In this document: one piece after another, positions 1-6,267 of the stretch
How the letters are laid out: the number at the start of each line of letters is the position of its first letter
Position numbering within the stretch: position 1 is the first letter of the stretch
Program-made: the position numbers and the translations under genes
Assembly: GCA_000383115.1 (NCBI GenBank)
Contig: KB910593.1
Coordinates: forward strand, 22,762 to 65,379
Length of the DNA: 42,618 bases
From: an alpha proteobacterium SCGC AAA015-N04
GTDB lineage: Bacteria > Pseudomonadota > Alphaproteobacteria > Puniceispirillales > Marisalimonadaceae
Direction: 5' to 3'
The notes under the pieces: model-generated
What the model saw: the letters and a program-made list of their open reading frames with translations, nothing else
Databases searched by the model: none
Told to the model about the DNA's origin: nothing

Positions 1-357
1 CATGCGCCATTGTGGGAAAATGCTTGTACTAAAGCTGCTGGTATAAGGGTGCCAATAGCTGTAGGAGATTTTCTTATAATAAGAGCAATTCGTGAAAGTA
101 AAGGGTTTGCAATATCAGTTTCTGAAAAAGATATATTTGACACTAGAGATCGAGTAGCTAGAAATGACGGTTGTTTTTTGTGTCCCGAAGGTGCTGCAAC
201 AATGGTTGCTTATGAAATAGCTCTATCTACAAATTTGATTTCAAAAAATGACAAAGTTATTCTTTTTAACTGTGCCACAGGGCTAAAATATCCTCTTCCT
301 GAAGTGAAAAAAAAATTAGATAAAAACAAATTAATTAATTTTGAGTTATTTACTTAA
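1..357 (+). CDS. thrC: Threonine synthase, C-terminal fragment (5' end outside window)
   Basis: The reading frame is open from base 1 and ends with TAA at 355-357, so only about 118 C-terminal residues are present. The readable segments GIRVPIAVGDFLIIRAIRES and GCFLCPEGAATMVA are typical of the C-terminal part of PLP-dependent threonine synthases, which convert O-phosphohomoserine to threonine in the cytoplasm. The PLP lysine would lie upstream of the window. The stop codon directly abuts the stop of the convergent FliL-like gene with no spacer, so both 3' ends share the same bases. It is a housekeeping gene and marks the left edge of the flagellar cluster. The family call is fairly safe; another fold-type II PLP enzyme is the main alternative. 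Confidence 0.8.
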   Translation, partial: HAPLWENACTKAAGIRVPIAVGDFLIIRAIRESKGFAISVSEKDIFDTRDRVARNDGCFLCPEGAATMVAYEIALSTNLISKNDKVILFNCATGLKYPLPEVKKKLDKNKLINFELFT

Positions 358-963
358 TTATCCTCTAGTAGTAATTGCAAACTTTTTGAAGTGAACACCA
401 AATATTATTGGATCAAGTTCTTTTTTATCCAAATATGCATTAAATTCATTTTTTATGTTCTCAAGAAGTTTCTTTTTACCAACACTACCTTCTAAACTAG
501 AAAAATCAACTTTACTAATTTCATCATAAACTATTTTTCTAAAATCAACGTCGTATTCCGTTAAAAAATCCATTAACATTTCCCCTTTATAAGATGAAAA
601 GGCTAAATCAAAACTTATAAATGAATTTGAATTAGGTATGTTAGTCCAAAAACTTTTATTTGAATTTTCACCCATTCCTCCAATATCTGCATAAGATAAA
701 GTTGGAATTATAACTTTTCCATCTGGACCTATTTCTTTGACAATTGGTTTTTCGTCTGGCTCTAACCTACCTAGTTTTATTGCTTCATCTTTAGCTATTT
801 TGTATATATCTTTTTCTTTTTCTATTTCTTTTTTTTCTTCAATAACTTCTTGCGCAACATAAAAAAATAAAAATGTTAAAAGAGAAGATATCAGAGCAAA
901 TAAGTATACAAAAATATTTTTAACTTTGATTAGTTTATTTATTTTTTGTTTTAAATTTGCCAT
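358..963 (-). CDS. fliL: FliL-like flagellar basal-body-associated protein
   Basis: This 201-residue protein has a short basic N-terminus, one transmembrane segment at about residues 17-37 (VYLFALISSLLTFLFFYVAQ), a charged linker, and a periplasmic domain. The end of that domain (a GKKKLLENIKNEFNAYL helix followed by a strand FGVHFKKFAITTR) has the layout of the FliL C-terminus. FliL rings surround the stator units and support motor torque. The protein is longer than the usual 150-180 residues because of the linker. It lies next to a cyclic-nucleotide-binding gene on the same strand and apart from the fliM/fliN genes it often accompanies. The call rests on architecture, the C-terminal pattern and flagellar context. 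Confidence 0.6.
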   Translation of the reverse strand: MANLKQKINKLIKVKNIFVYLFALISSLLTFLFFYVAQEVIEEKKEIEKEKDIYKIAKDEAIKLGRLEPDEKPIVKEIGPDGKVIIPTLSYADIGGMGENSNKSFWTNIPNSNSFISFDLAFSSYKGEMLMDFLTEYDVDFRKIVYDEISKVDFSSLEGSVGKKKLLENIKNEFNAYLDKKELDPIIFGVHFKKFAITTRG

Positions 964-987
964 CTAAAATTCTTTTGATTGATAAAT

Positions 988-1377
988 TTATTTGTTTAAC
1001 GATTTGTAGAGATTTAATTCAAGCCAATGTTTCTCTGCTAATGCATTTGCATCGCCAATTCGTAACGATAATCCTCTGATTATTGCAGCTAAAACTGGAT
1101 CTGCATTATTCATTTTTTCTTTAACTGTTTTTTCGTCGATTACTCTGATTAAACAATTTGTAATTGCTACAGCTGTAACTGTTCTGGGTGATTCAATTAT
1201 ATGACCAACTTCTCCAAAAATTTCACCTGTTTCAAGTTTCCCTAATTCTAAACCATGTTTCGACTCAATTCTTACTGTGCCGCTATGTATAAGAAAAATA
1301 AATTCTGCAGGATCGTTATGCGAATATATAATATCACCAGCTTTAAAAGTTTTTGTTTCTAATTTATTTTTTTTCAT
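988..1377 (-). CDS. Stand-alone cyclic-nucleotide-binding domain protein
   Basis: This 129-residue protein is a single cNMP-binding beta-roll of the CRP/PKA type. It contains GDIIYSHNDPAEFIFLIHSG followed by the phosphate-binding cassette region GEIFGEVGHIIESPRTVTAV, with the conserved Glu and Arg present. There is no helix-turn-helix and no membrane segment, so it is not a CRP-type regulator by itself. It would act as a small cytoplasmic sensor or as a subunit docking to a partner. It lies 24 bp upstream of the fliL-like gene and may be co-transcribed with it, which could link second-messenger level to motor output; that link is inference. The ligand (cAMP, cGMP or none) cannot be told from the sequence. 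Confidence 0.75.
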   Translation of the reverse strand: MKKNKLETKTFKAGDIIYSHNDPAEFIFLIHSGTVRIESKHGLELGKLETGEIFGEVGHIIESPRTVTAVAITNCLIRVIDEKTVKEKMNNADPVLAAIIRGLSLRIGDANALAEKHWLELNLYKSLNK

Positions 1378-1455
1378 TAAGCTTAATCCTGAATTATAAT
1401 ATATTATTTAATCTTTAATTAACAAAACTTTTAATTTTCTTTAATTATTTTTATT

Positions 1456-1483
1456 TTGAGATATATTAATTACAACATAAATT
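1456..1483 (+). promoter_or_regulatory. Possible sigma-70-type promoter for the 26-codon ORF
   Basis: TTGAGA at 1456-1461 and TAAATT at 1478-1483 are separated by 16 bp and resemble -35/-10 elements. Transcription would start near 1490, at the Shine-Dalgarno sequence of the small ORF, giving an almost leaderless RNA of about 150 nt ending at the 1612-1642 terminator. In such AT-rich DNA, matches of this quality occur by chance. Confidence 0.3.
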
Positions 1484-1502
1484 TTGAAAAGGAGGTGATC
1501 TG

Positions 1503-1583
1503 ATGTCTAGTATTTTTTATGAAGGTTATACCAATAAGTATTTATATTTATCAGAGCAACCTTTGGTGAATAATATTTTATAG
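1503..1583 (+). CDS. 26-residue small protein ORF with full-length Shine-Dalgarno sequence
   Basis: An ATG at 1503 opens a 26-codon frame (MSSIFYEGYTNKYLYLSEQP... then VNNIL) ending in TAG at 1581-1583. It is preceded by AAAAGGAGGTGATC (1487-1500), which is complementary to essentially the whole 3' tail of 16S rRNA and far longer than any other ribosome site in the window. A rho-independent terminator follows 28 bp downstream. The peptide is rich in Tyr and polar residues, with no signal peptide or membrane helix. The strong ribosome site and dedicated terminator argue for a real, highly translated monocistronic unit. It could instead be a regulatory RNA with an incidental ORF. I do not recognise the peptide. 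Confidence 0.5.
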   Translation: MSSIFYEGYTNKYLYLSEQPLVNNIL

Positions 1584-1611
1584 AGGTATATTATTTTCAA
1601 CTAAATACGAT

Positions 1612-1642
1612 ACAGGGTCTTAATTAGACCCTGTTTTTTTTT
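1612..1642 (+). terminator. Rho-independent terminator of the small ORF
   Basis: A perfect 9-bp stem (ACAGGGTCT at 1612-1620, AGACCCTGT at 1626-1634) with a 5-nt loop is followed by a run of about nine T on the plus strand. It is the clearest intrinsic terminator in the window. Its right half overlaps the last codons of the minus-strand 70-residue gene. Confidence 0.85.
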
Positions 1643-1836
1643 ATATCTTCAGAAATCATTTCTCTAAAAATATTTGTCAATATTGAGGGTTCCTTTCTTG
1701 TTTTTATTTTTTTTCTAATAATTATATCACCATCAGAATTTATTTTTGCTTTACCATAAATTTCATTTTCTAATAAAAGATTATTAATTTTGTTAATTAT
1801 TTTTTTTTCAAATTCCACATCATTAATCATAAGCAT
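1624..1836 (-). CDS. Hypothetical 70-residue basic protein
   Basis: The frame runs from ATG at 1836 (AAGAGAA just upstream) to a stop inside the 1612-1642 terminator loop. The product is Lys/Ile-rich and soluble, with a predicted amphipathic N-terminal helix (INDVEFEKKIINKINNLLLE), a central GKAKINSDGDIIIRKK strand-like segment, and a charged tail. No family is recognised. An ATG at the third codon is an alternative start. Overlap of its 3' end with a plus-strand terminator is unusual for a conserved gene and lowers confidence slightly. Confidence 0.45.
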   Translation of the reverse strand: MLMINDVEFEKKIINKINNLLLENEIYGKAKINSDGDIIIRKKIKTRKEPSILTNIFREMISEDIKKNRV

Positions 1837-1909
1837 TTCTCTTTTCTAACATCTATTGTTTATTTACGGTATAATTAAACAAAATTTTATTTATGACGTT
1901 TGTATTACC

Positions 1910-2089
1910 ATGAACAATACCTTAAATAAAATTTCTGAAATTATATCTGAAGACTCTATTTCGGAAAATAACTTATTTGTTAAAAATATAATTGTTAATA
2001 AGAAAACACCTCTTGTCAGGGATTATGTTTATATCCCTACTGAAAAATGGATGATGCAACTTGGTAAAAGGTTAGAAACTAATTATTAA
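1910..2089 (+). CDS. Hypothetical 59-residue protein
   Basis: The chosen start is the ATG at 1910 (MNNTLNKISEIISED...), because upstream in-frame starts are only TTG and lie in promoter-like AT-rich DNA. The product is acidic at the N-terminus and ends with DYVYIPTEKWMMQLGKRLE. It has no signal peptide and no membrane segment. The last 11 bp overlap the 3' end of the convergent ParA-like gene. It is divergent from the 70-residue gene across a 73-bp gap containing GGTATAAT (a possible extended -10). No function is recognised. Confidence 0.4.
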   Translation: MNNTLNKISEIISEDSISENNLFVKNIIVNKKTPLVRDYVYIPTEKWMMQLGKRLETNY

Positions 2090-2855
2090 CTTTTTCAAAT
2101 GGTATAACATTTTTAGAAGTGTTTTTTTCAGAGTAAATCTGATCTAATTGTCCTTGTAAAACAAATTTTTCAATAAATGAGCCAAATTGCTTGAAATCAT
2201 TTTTAGCATTTGAATTATTTCTGTTTTCCCAGTTTTCAATTTTACCGTTATAAAAATGTCTAACACTAGCGAGATCTCTTAAAGCAGGCCCGATGACTAC
2301 ATCATGATTGTTTAATCTTTCTGCCATTAATGAAAAATCTTTTTGACCAAATGGAATTTTATTAGGACAAACTATGAGGTGAGGGTGAGCTTTTCTATAT
2401 CTTGCTTTCACTTTATCCATACTTCTAATAAAATTTTCTGTTGGATAAAGGTCAGCATTACTTAAAGTTGTTGGAATTAAAACACAATAACCTTCAGCAA
2501 CTAAATTCCAAAGACGTTGAGAACTTCCTGCTGGTGTGTCAACTATAACAACATGACCAGGTCTAAATTCATTTTGTTTAATGAACTGTTGAACTAATGA
2601 TATATTAGTATTTTCAAAAGCTGGGGTAATTGGCAGAAACTCAACATTGATTTCAGGATTACTATTTGTTAAAAATTCAGTAGCAGTCCTTTGTAAATCA
2701 GTATCAATAACTGTTATGTTTTGTGGTGGTATAAAATCTGCTAATGTTCTTGCTAGCATAATTGATAATGTACTTTTTCCTACACCACCTTTAACATTAG
2801 CAACAAAAATTGATTTAGCGTTATTTTTGATATTATCCTTTTTATTGTTAGACAT
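2079..2855 (-). CDS. ParA/MinD-family partition-type ATPase
   Basis: This 258-residue protein has a deviant Walker A motif KGGVGKST (residues 22-29) with the signature lysine, a Walker A' VIDTDLQRTA, and a Walker B-like HVVIVDTPAG. These define the ParA/MinD/Soj ATPases, which bind ATP as sandwich dimers and position chromosomes, plasmids, flagella or chemoreceptor arrays. It is distinct from the FlhG at 6996-7772. There is no parB and no recognisable parS site nearby, so plasmid partition is unlikely. A coiled-coil protein is encoded 16 bp upstream in the same direction and is the obvious candidate partner. Its position inside a flagellar cluster suggests placement of a polar structure; that role is inference. 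Confidence 0.8.
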   Translation of the reverse strand: MSNNKKDNIKNNAKSIFVANVKGGVGKSTLSIMLARTLADFIPPQNITVIDTDLQRTATEFLTNSNPEINVEFLPITPAFENTNISLVQQFIKQNEFRPGHVVIVDTPAGSSQRLWNLVAEGYCVLIPTTLSNADLYPTENFIRSMDKVKARYRKAHPHLIVCPNKIPFGQKDFSLMAERLNNHDVVIGPALRDLASVRHFYNGKIENWENRNNSNAKNDFKQFGSFIEKFVLQGQLDQIYSEKNTSKNVIPFEKVNN

Positions 2856-2871
2856 TATATAATCTCCTAGA

Positions 2872-3228
2872 TTAAAAGCTTTTTAAGCTCTTAATTATAC
2901 CTAATGTTTTATTTAGCATTTCAACTTCTTTTGAGATAACTTTTATTTCTTCGTCAGCATTTTTTTTTCTTAATTGTAACTCTTGTTCGTAAAAACTTAA
3001 TTTTTCTTTCAATTTGTTTTTTTCATTTTCTAATTTTTCTAAATTCGCAACAATTGAATTAATTTGGTTGACCTTATTAAGCAGATCTGTCCTATCATTA
3101 CTATTATTATCATCGGGTAGTATAGAAGTGGTATTTTTGTCCTTTAAAGTTTCAACAAGAAGGTCATCAGGATTAATTTTTTTCCAGTTTCCATTTCTTC
3201 GCAAAATATTGATTTCATAATCTTCCAT
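2872..3228 (-). CDS. Coiled-coil protein upstream of the ParA-like ATPase
   Basis: This 118-residue soluble protein has an N-terminal segment (MEDYEINILRRNGNWKKINP) and then a long heptad-like helix from about residue 50 to 112, rich in Leu, Lys and Glu (ANLEKLENEKNKLKEKL, VISKEVEMLNKTLGIIKSL). It ends 16 bp before the ParA-like gene and is probably co-transcribed with it. Pairs of a ParA-type ATPase and a small coiled-coil adaptor are known in chemoreceptor and flagellar positioning, which is why it is a plausible partner here. No named family is recognised. Confidence 0.6.
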   Translation of the reverse strand: MEDYEINILRRNGNWKKINPDDLLVETLKDKNTTSILPDDNNSNDRTDLLNKVNQINSIVANLEKLENEKNKLKEKLSFYEQELQLRKKNADEEIKVISKEVEMLNKTLGIIKSLKSF

Positions 3229-3356
3229 TTTTTAATATTAGAGAATAACATAATGCTTGGCTATCAATAATTAAAAACAATTATTAATTTTTTTTTTTAT
3301 ACAATATTTTGTATGTTTTAAGTTAAATAACAACATATATAGATTAAAGATTTTTG

Positions 3357-3644
3357 TTATTGTTCTTCCATTTTACATTTAAATGACTTTTGACAAATAG
3401 GAGATGGTTGGAAAACTGTTATATCCTTTCCTTTGCCTTGTCTTTTATAAATACATTTGTAACCATCTTTTTGACCATCTTTCATATTAACAAGTGTTTG
3501 TCTAAGTCGACAATTCTCATACTTGATATATTCTTTTGATATTGTCTTTGATTTACCATAAATTTTCCCTTTAGAAAAAACTTGCAAAGGAAAAATAATA
3601 ATTAGCACCGCGGATATAGTAAATTTATTTACAAGTAATTTCAT
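3357..3644 (-). CDS. Small secreted or periplasmic protein
   Basis: The start is taken at the ATG at 3644 because it places a clean signal peptide at the N-terminus: MKLLVNKF, hydrophobic ISAVLIIIFPLQVF, then SKG. Starts at 3653 and 3668 are also possible, the former only 1 nt after the upstream stop. The mature part is about 75 residues, strongly basic, with four cysteines (ENCRLR, YKCIYK, PICQ, FKCK) that could form two disulfides in the periplasm. It follows the 63-residue gene with almost no gap and is likely co-transcribed with it. No family is recognised. Confidence 0.5.
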   Translation of the reverse strand: MKLLVNKFTISAVLIIIFPLQVFSKGKIYGKSKTISKEYIKYENCRLRQTLVNMKDGQKDGYKCIYKRQGKGKDITVFQPSPICQKSFKCKMEEQ

Positions 3645-3654
3645 ATGGAACATC

Positions 3655-3846
3655 TTAAGATTGCTCATCTTTACCTGGAAGGTATGCTTGACCTTGAACA
3701 GCTTTAGCACCAATTTCTTGAAAAAATTTTGAATTATTTTTTATAAAGTCTTCAATTTTTTCTTTTATAATATTTTCGGCAGTTTCAGCTTCATTGCTAT
3801 CAACTTCTATTAAGCCATCAATTAACCAATGAACTTTATATTTCAT
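3655..3846 (-). CDS. Hypothetical 63-residue protein
   Basis: A small acidic protein (MKYKVHWLIDGLIEVDSNEA then a helix with ENIIKEKIEDFIKNN). The beta-strand followed by a helix that samples EAE/AE-rich turns resembles the small alpha/beta DUFs that start MKYxVxFxIDGxxEVEA. There is no signal peptide. It lies 11 bp downstream of the Sel1-repeat gene and directly upstream of the small secreted protein, so it sits inside a compact minus-strand operon from 4893 to 3357. The function is unknown. Confidence 0.5.
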   Translation of the reverse strand: MKYKVHWLIDGLIEVDSNEAETAENIIKEKIEDFIKNNSKFFQEIGAKAVQGQAYLPGKDEQS

Positions 3847-3857
3847 CTAAAACTCCA

Positions 3858-4493
3858 CTAATTATTAATCTTTTTAAATAGTTTAATTGATAAAGTTTGA
3901 GCTTCAAGTAAATCTTTTTCATCTAATTCATTTAACATTTCATCTCTTTTGTTCTTCGCAGTTTTAATGCCTATTGCAACTGCAATATTGTACCATTTAT
4001 AAGAGTTTATAATGTCTGGAGGATCAGAATAATTTTCATAAAATTTTGCCATCTGAATCAGAGCCCTTTTATCTTTATTAAAGGCTTTTTTTTCAAAAAA
4101 TGATATTAGTTTTTTATTAATATTTTCAATTTGTTGTTCTGAGAGATAGTTATTTAATTTTTCAATAATATTATTTGCGTCTTTCAACCCACCGAGCAAA
4201 GCTGATAAAGCCCAAAAATATGAATTTTCGAAATCCTGTGGTGTTATATCACCTGCAAATAATATTTTAGAATAAAGTAACTGCGCTTTTATATTATTTT
4301 CAGAGGACAAAATTTTGAGACCTTCAATACTTTGTTCAAATTTTTTCTCCTGAAGGAGTTTATAAATATTTTTAATATTTTTTGTGTGATTGTCTGCGAA
4401 AGAATAAGAACTACATAGAATGTATATTGATACAATAATACTTTTAAATATATTATTAATTATTCGATTATTAATATAAACAAAGTAAGACAA
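3858..4493 (-). CDS. Secreted Sel1/TPR-repeat protein
   Basis: This 211-residue protein has an N-terminal hydrophobic signal (SIIVSIYILCSSYSFA, cleavage likely before DNH) followed by helical repeats. The C-terminal repeat INSYKWYNIAVAIGIKTAKN with the trailing ELDEKDLLEAQTLS is characteristic of Sel1-like repeat proteins, which act as periplasmic or surface scaffolds. The only workable start is a TTG at 4493, one base after the stop of the NHLP-like gene, which implies translational coupling. Sel1 proteins sometimes serve motility (for example as T-ring or motor factors), so a periplasmic motor role is conceivable but is inference. Confidence 0.65.
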   Translation of the reverse strand: MSYFVYINNRIINNIFKSIIVSIYILCSSYSFADNHTKNIKNIYKLLQEKKFEQSIEGLKILSSENNIKAQLLYSKILFAGDITPQDFENSYFWALSALLGGLKDANNIIEKLNNYLSEQQIENINKKLISFFEKKAFNKDKRALIQMAKFYENYSDPPDIINSYKWYNIAVAIGIKTAKNKRDEMLNELDEKDLLEAQTLSIKLFKKINN

Positions 4494-4494
4494 T

Positions 4495-4893
4495 TTATCT
4501 GCCTGCTAACATTACAAGTTGTAATTGAACCACCCTAACTTTAAAATTTGAGTTAATTTTTTTCTCATAGACTATAATCTTTGGCCTATCTGAATTAGGT
4601 TTTTGAAATTCTAAAATCATATCATCTGGTAAATGTACACCGTTTTCATTTAGCACAGCTTTAGGGTCAGCTTTAAAATTTTCTTTAAAAGTTTTGTCAA
4701 TCCAAATTCTTGCAAGTACTCTACCTAATATGTCCGGAAGATATTTTTTTACATCATTTCTATCTTTCAATATTAAGTCTTTATCGACTAAATCAAGTGC
4801 GTTATTAATATCATTAGGATTAAATTTTATTGGTAAATTAGGCTTAGCTTTTTTAAATTTAACTAAATCAGTGCTTTTAGATGAAGAACGCAT
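4495..4893 (-). CDS. Protein with NHLP (nitrile-hydratase-type leader) like domain
   Basis: This 132-residue protein has a basic, Ser/Lys-rich N-terminus, a linker, and then from about residue 56 a segment reading GRVLARIWIDKTFKENFKAD, then PKAVLNENGVHLPDD and a strand with IIVYEKK. The order (Ala/Arg-x-Trp-x-Asp-xx-Phe-Lys, xDPKAxLxExGxxLPDD, hydrophobic strand) matches the NHLP/nitrile hydratase alpha-like leader fold of RiPP precursors and relatives. The C-terminus VRVVQLQLVMLAGR is short, and there is no Gly-Gly cleavage site or Cys/Ser/Thr-rich core, so it is not a standard RiPP precursor. It is first in a compact operon and has a possible FliA-type promoter. The domain call is by eye; the function is unknown. 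Confidence 0.5.
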   Translation of the reverse strand: MRSSSKSTDLVKFKKAKPNLPIKFNPNDINNALDLVDKDLILKDRNDVKKYLPDILGRVLARIWIDKTFKENFKADPKAVLNENGVHLPDDMILEFQKPNSDRPKIIVYEKKINSNFKVRVVQLQLVMLAGR

Positions 4894-4942
4894 TTTAGAA
4901 TTTAACCTTATAAATGAGCAAGTTTATTACTACCATATTTAT

Positions 4943-4969
4943 AGTACGATAATTTTTTCACTTTGTTTA
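4943..4969 (-). promoter_or_regulatory. Possible FliA-type promoter for the NHLP-like operon
   Basis: On the minus strand TAAA (4969-4966) is followed by exactly 15 bp and ATCGTACT (4950-4943). Spacing and the TCGT core agree with the stronger TAAA-N15-GTCGTTA sites before flgM, fliD and fliC, but three of eight -10 positions differ. It is the weakest of the set. Confidence 0.35.
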
Positions 4970-4995
4970 TTAAATTTTATATCGTTATAAGTCAA

Positions 4996-5010
4996 TGGCA
5001 TAAAATTTGC
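4996..5010 (+). promoter_or_regulatory. Sigma-54 (RpoN) promoter of the 5038 rod/hook paralogue
   Basis: TGGCATAAAATTTGC has GG at 4997-4998 and GC at 5009-5010 with 10 bp between, the exact -24/-12 geometry of RpoN promoters. Transcription would start near 5022, just before the AAGGAG ribosome site at 5026-5031. Confidence 0.8.
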
Positions 5011-5037
5011 TCAAATTTAGTTAATAAGGAGTTTTGA

Positions 5038-5841
5038 ATGTTATCAATATTAAAAAGTGCTTTAAATGCCAATACCCAGGAAATGGGAATAATTTCTAAT
5101 AATATTGCCAACGCTAATAGTACTGGATTTAAGAAAAGTACAGCAAATTTTGAGCATATTTATTCAATACATAAATCTTCTGATCCTGAAACTTTTTCTG
5201 GACAAGGAGTAAATATAAGTGATCCCCGTTTAGAAATGAGTCAGGGATCATTGAAGGCTACCGGTGGAGCTCTCGATTTAGCCATCACTGGACAAGGTTT
5301 TTTTACGGTTTTACAGAGTGATCAGGTAAATACACCTTATTTTACAAGAGATGGTTCTTTTAATATTACAGCTGATGGGGAAGTTGTTACTAGTGATGGT
5401 CTTAAAGTTATGGGATTTTTAGGTGAGGCGAGGGGTGGTTTAAGAAACTTAATTATACCTACTATTAAAAAAAACTTAGATAATACTGTTTCTATAATTT
5501 CAAATGTCAATGTTGACACGAAGGGTAAGATCACAGCAATTTACGGCCTAGATGAAGAAGTAAAAATAGGTACTGTTGCATTAGCCTCATTTGTCAACGA
5601 ACCTGGACTTAAACCAACAGGTAAGAATAGGTATCAAAGCAGTTTTAAATCTGGTGAACCAAAATACGGCTTTCCAATGGAAGGTCCATTTGGTAAAATT
5701 GAGGCTGGAAACCTAGAAAGAGCTAATGTTGATATTACAAATGAAATGGTCAATATGCTGAAAACACAACAAGCATTTTCAGGAGTTTCTAGGCTTTTAC
5801 AAACAGAAGTTGATATTACAAAAAGTCTAATTAAAAGATAA
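5038..5841 (+). CDS. Flagellar hook/rod family protein (FlgE/F/G paralogue), stand-alone
   Basis: This 267-residue protein opens with the axial-family rod motif (GIISNNIANANSTGFKKS), contains the family core ALDLAITGQGFFTVLQ and YFTRDGSFNITADGEVV, and ends with the helix ERANVDITNEMVNMLKTQQA. These are the flg_bb_rod and C-terminal domains shared by FlgE, FlgF and FlgG. Clear flgF and flgG are found at 22178 and 22995, so this is an additional paralogue, closest in layout to a minimal FlgE/FlgG. It is monocistronic, with its own sigma-54 promoter. It may form an accessory rod or proximal hook segment; that is inference. Family membership is certain, the exact role is not. Confidence 0.85.
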   Translation: MLSILKSALNANTQEMGIISNNIANANSTGFKKSTANFEHIYSIHKSSDPETFSGQGVNISDPRLEMSQGSLKATGGALDLAITGQGFFTVLQSDQVNTPYFTRDGSFNITADGEVVTSDGLKVMGFLGEARGGLRNLIIPTIKKNLDNTVSIISNVNVDTKGKITAIYGLDEEVKIGTVALASFVNEPGLKPTGKNRYQSSFKSGEPKYGFPMEGPFGKIEAGNLERANVDITNEMVNMLKTQQAFSGVSRLLQTEVDITKSLIKR

Positions 5842-5880
5842 TATACCAAATAATAAGTAATATTTTTTATTATGGAACTT

Positions 5881-6261
5881 TTATAGTAAAGGCATATAAA
5901 ATTTGTATTCAAGGACAGTAGTAGTAAGCTCTTTTTCTAAAAATAAGATACCATTTTTGTTTATATTTAACTTATCTTTAATGGTGAGTTCTAATCTTGG
6001 AGGACGTTCAACATTTTTATTAAATTGATACTGTAATGAATTAAAAAAAGTATTCTTTACCTTTATAGTTCCAGACATTATTGCCCTTTCATATTTAATA
6101 GTAATTTTGTTTTTAAAATTACTATTTTCATTTACCACAATCATGTTACAGGTTCCTCTTGCAATGTTCAATAGACTACATGTGAGATAATAACAATTAA
6201 CTTCATAAGTACTGTCAAAATGAGCATCTACAGTTTTAATAAGCATTTCTAGTTTTTGCAT
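5881..6261 (-). CDS. Hypothetical protein at the end of the flhA-fliA operon
   Basis: The 126-residue product starts 6 bp after the fliA stop, so it is almost certainly co-transcribed with the flhA-flhF-flhG-fliA operon. It appears soluble, with an N-terminal helix (MQKLEMLIKTVDAHFD), three cysteines near the N-terminus (NCYYLTCSLLNIARGTCN) and alternating hydrophobic strands toward the C-terminus, suggesting a small beta-rich domain. No signal peptide or known motif is visible. Its position suggests a regulatory or assembly role in the early flagellar operon, but nothing in the sequence shows it. Confidence 0.6.
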   Translation of the reverse strand: MQKLEMLIKTVDAHFDSTYEVNCYYLTCSLLNIARGTCNMIVVNENSNFKNKITIKYERAIMSGTIKVKNTFFNSLQYQFNKNVERPPRLELTIKDKLNINKNGILFLEKELTTTVLEYKFYMPLL

Positions 6262-6267
6262 TATTGT

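Noticed and set aside
1487-1500. Match to the reverse complement of the 16S rRNA 3' end
   Set aside because: Only the anti-Shine-Dalgarno tail matches; the rest of helix 45 is absent. It is a ribosome-binding site before an ATG, not an rRNA fragment.
3266-3299. AT-only hairpin with T-run on the plus strand
   Set aside because: The 7-bp stem is all A/T and no plus-strand gene lies upstream; the neighbouring genes are on the minus strand, where the T-run would be on the wrong side.
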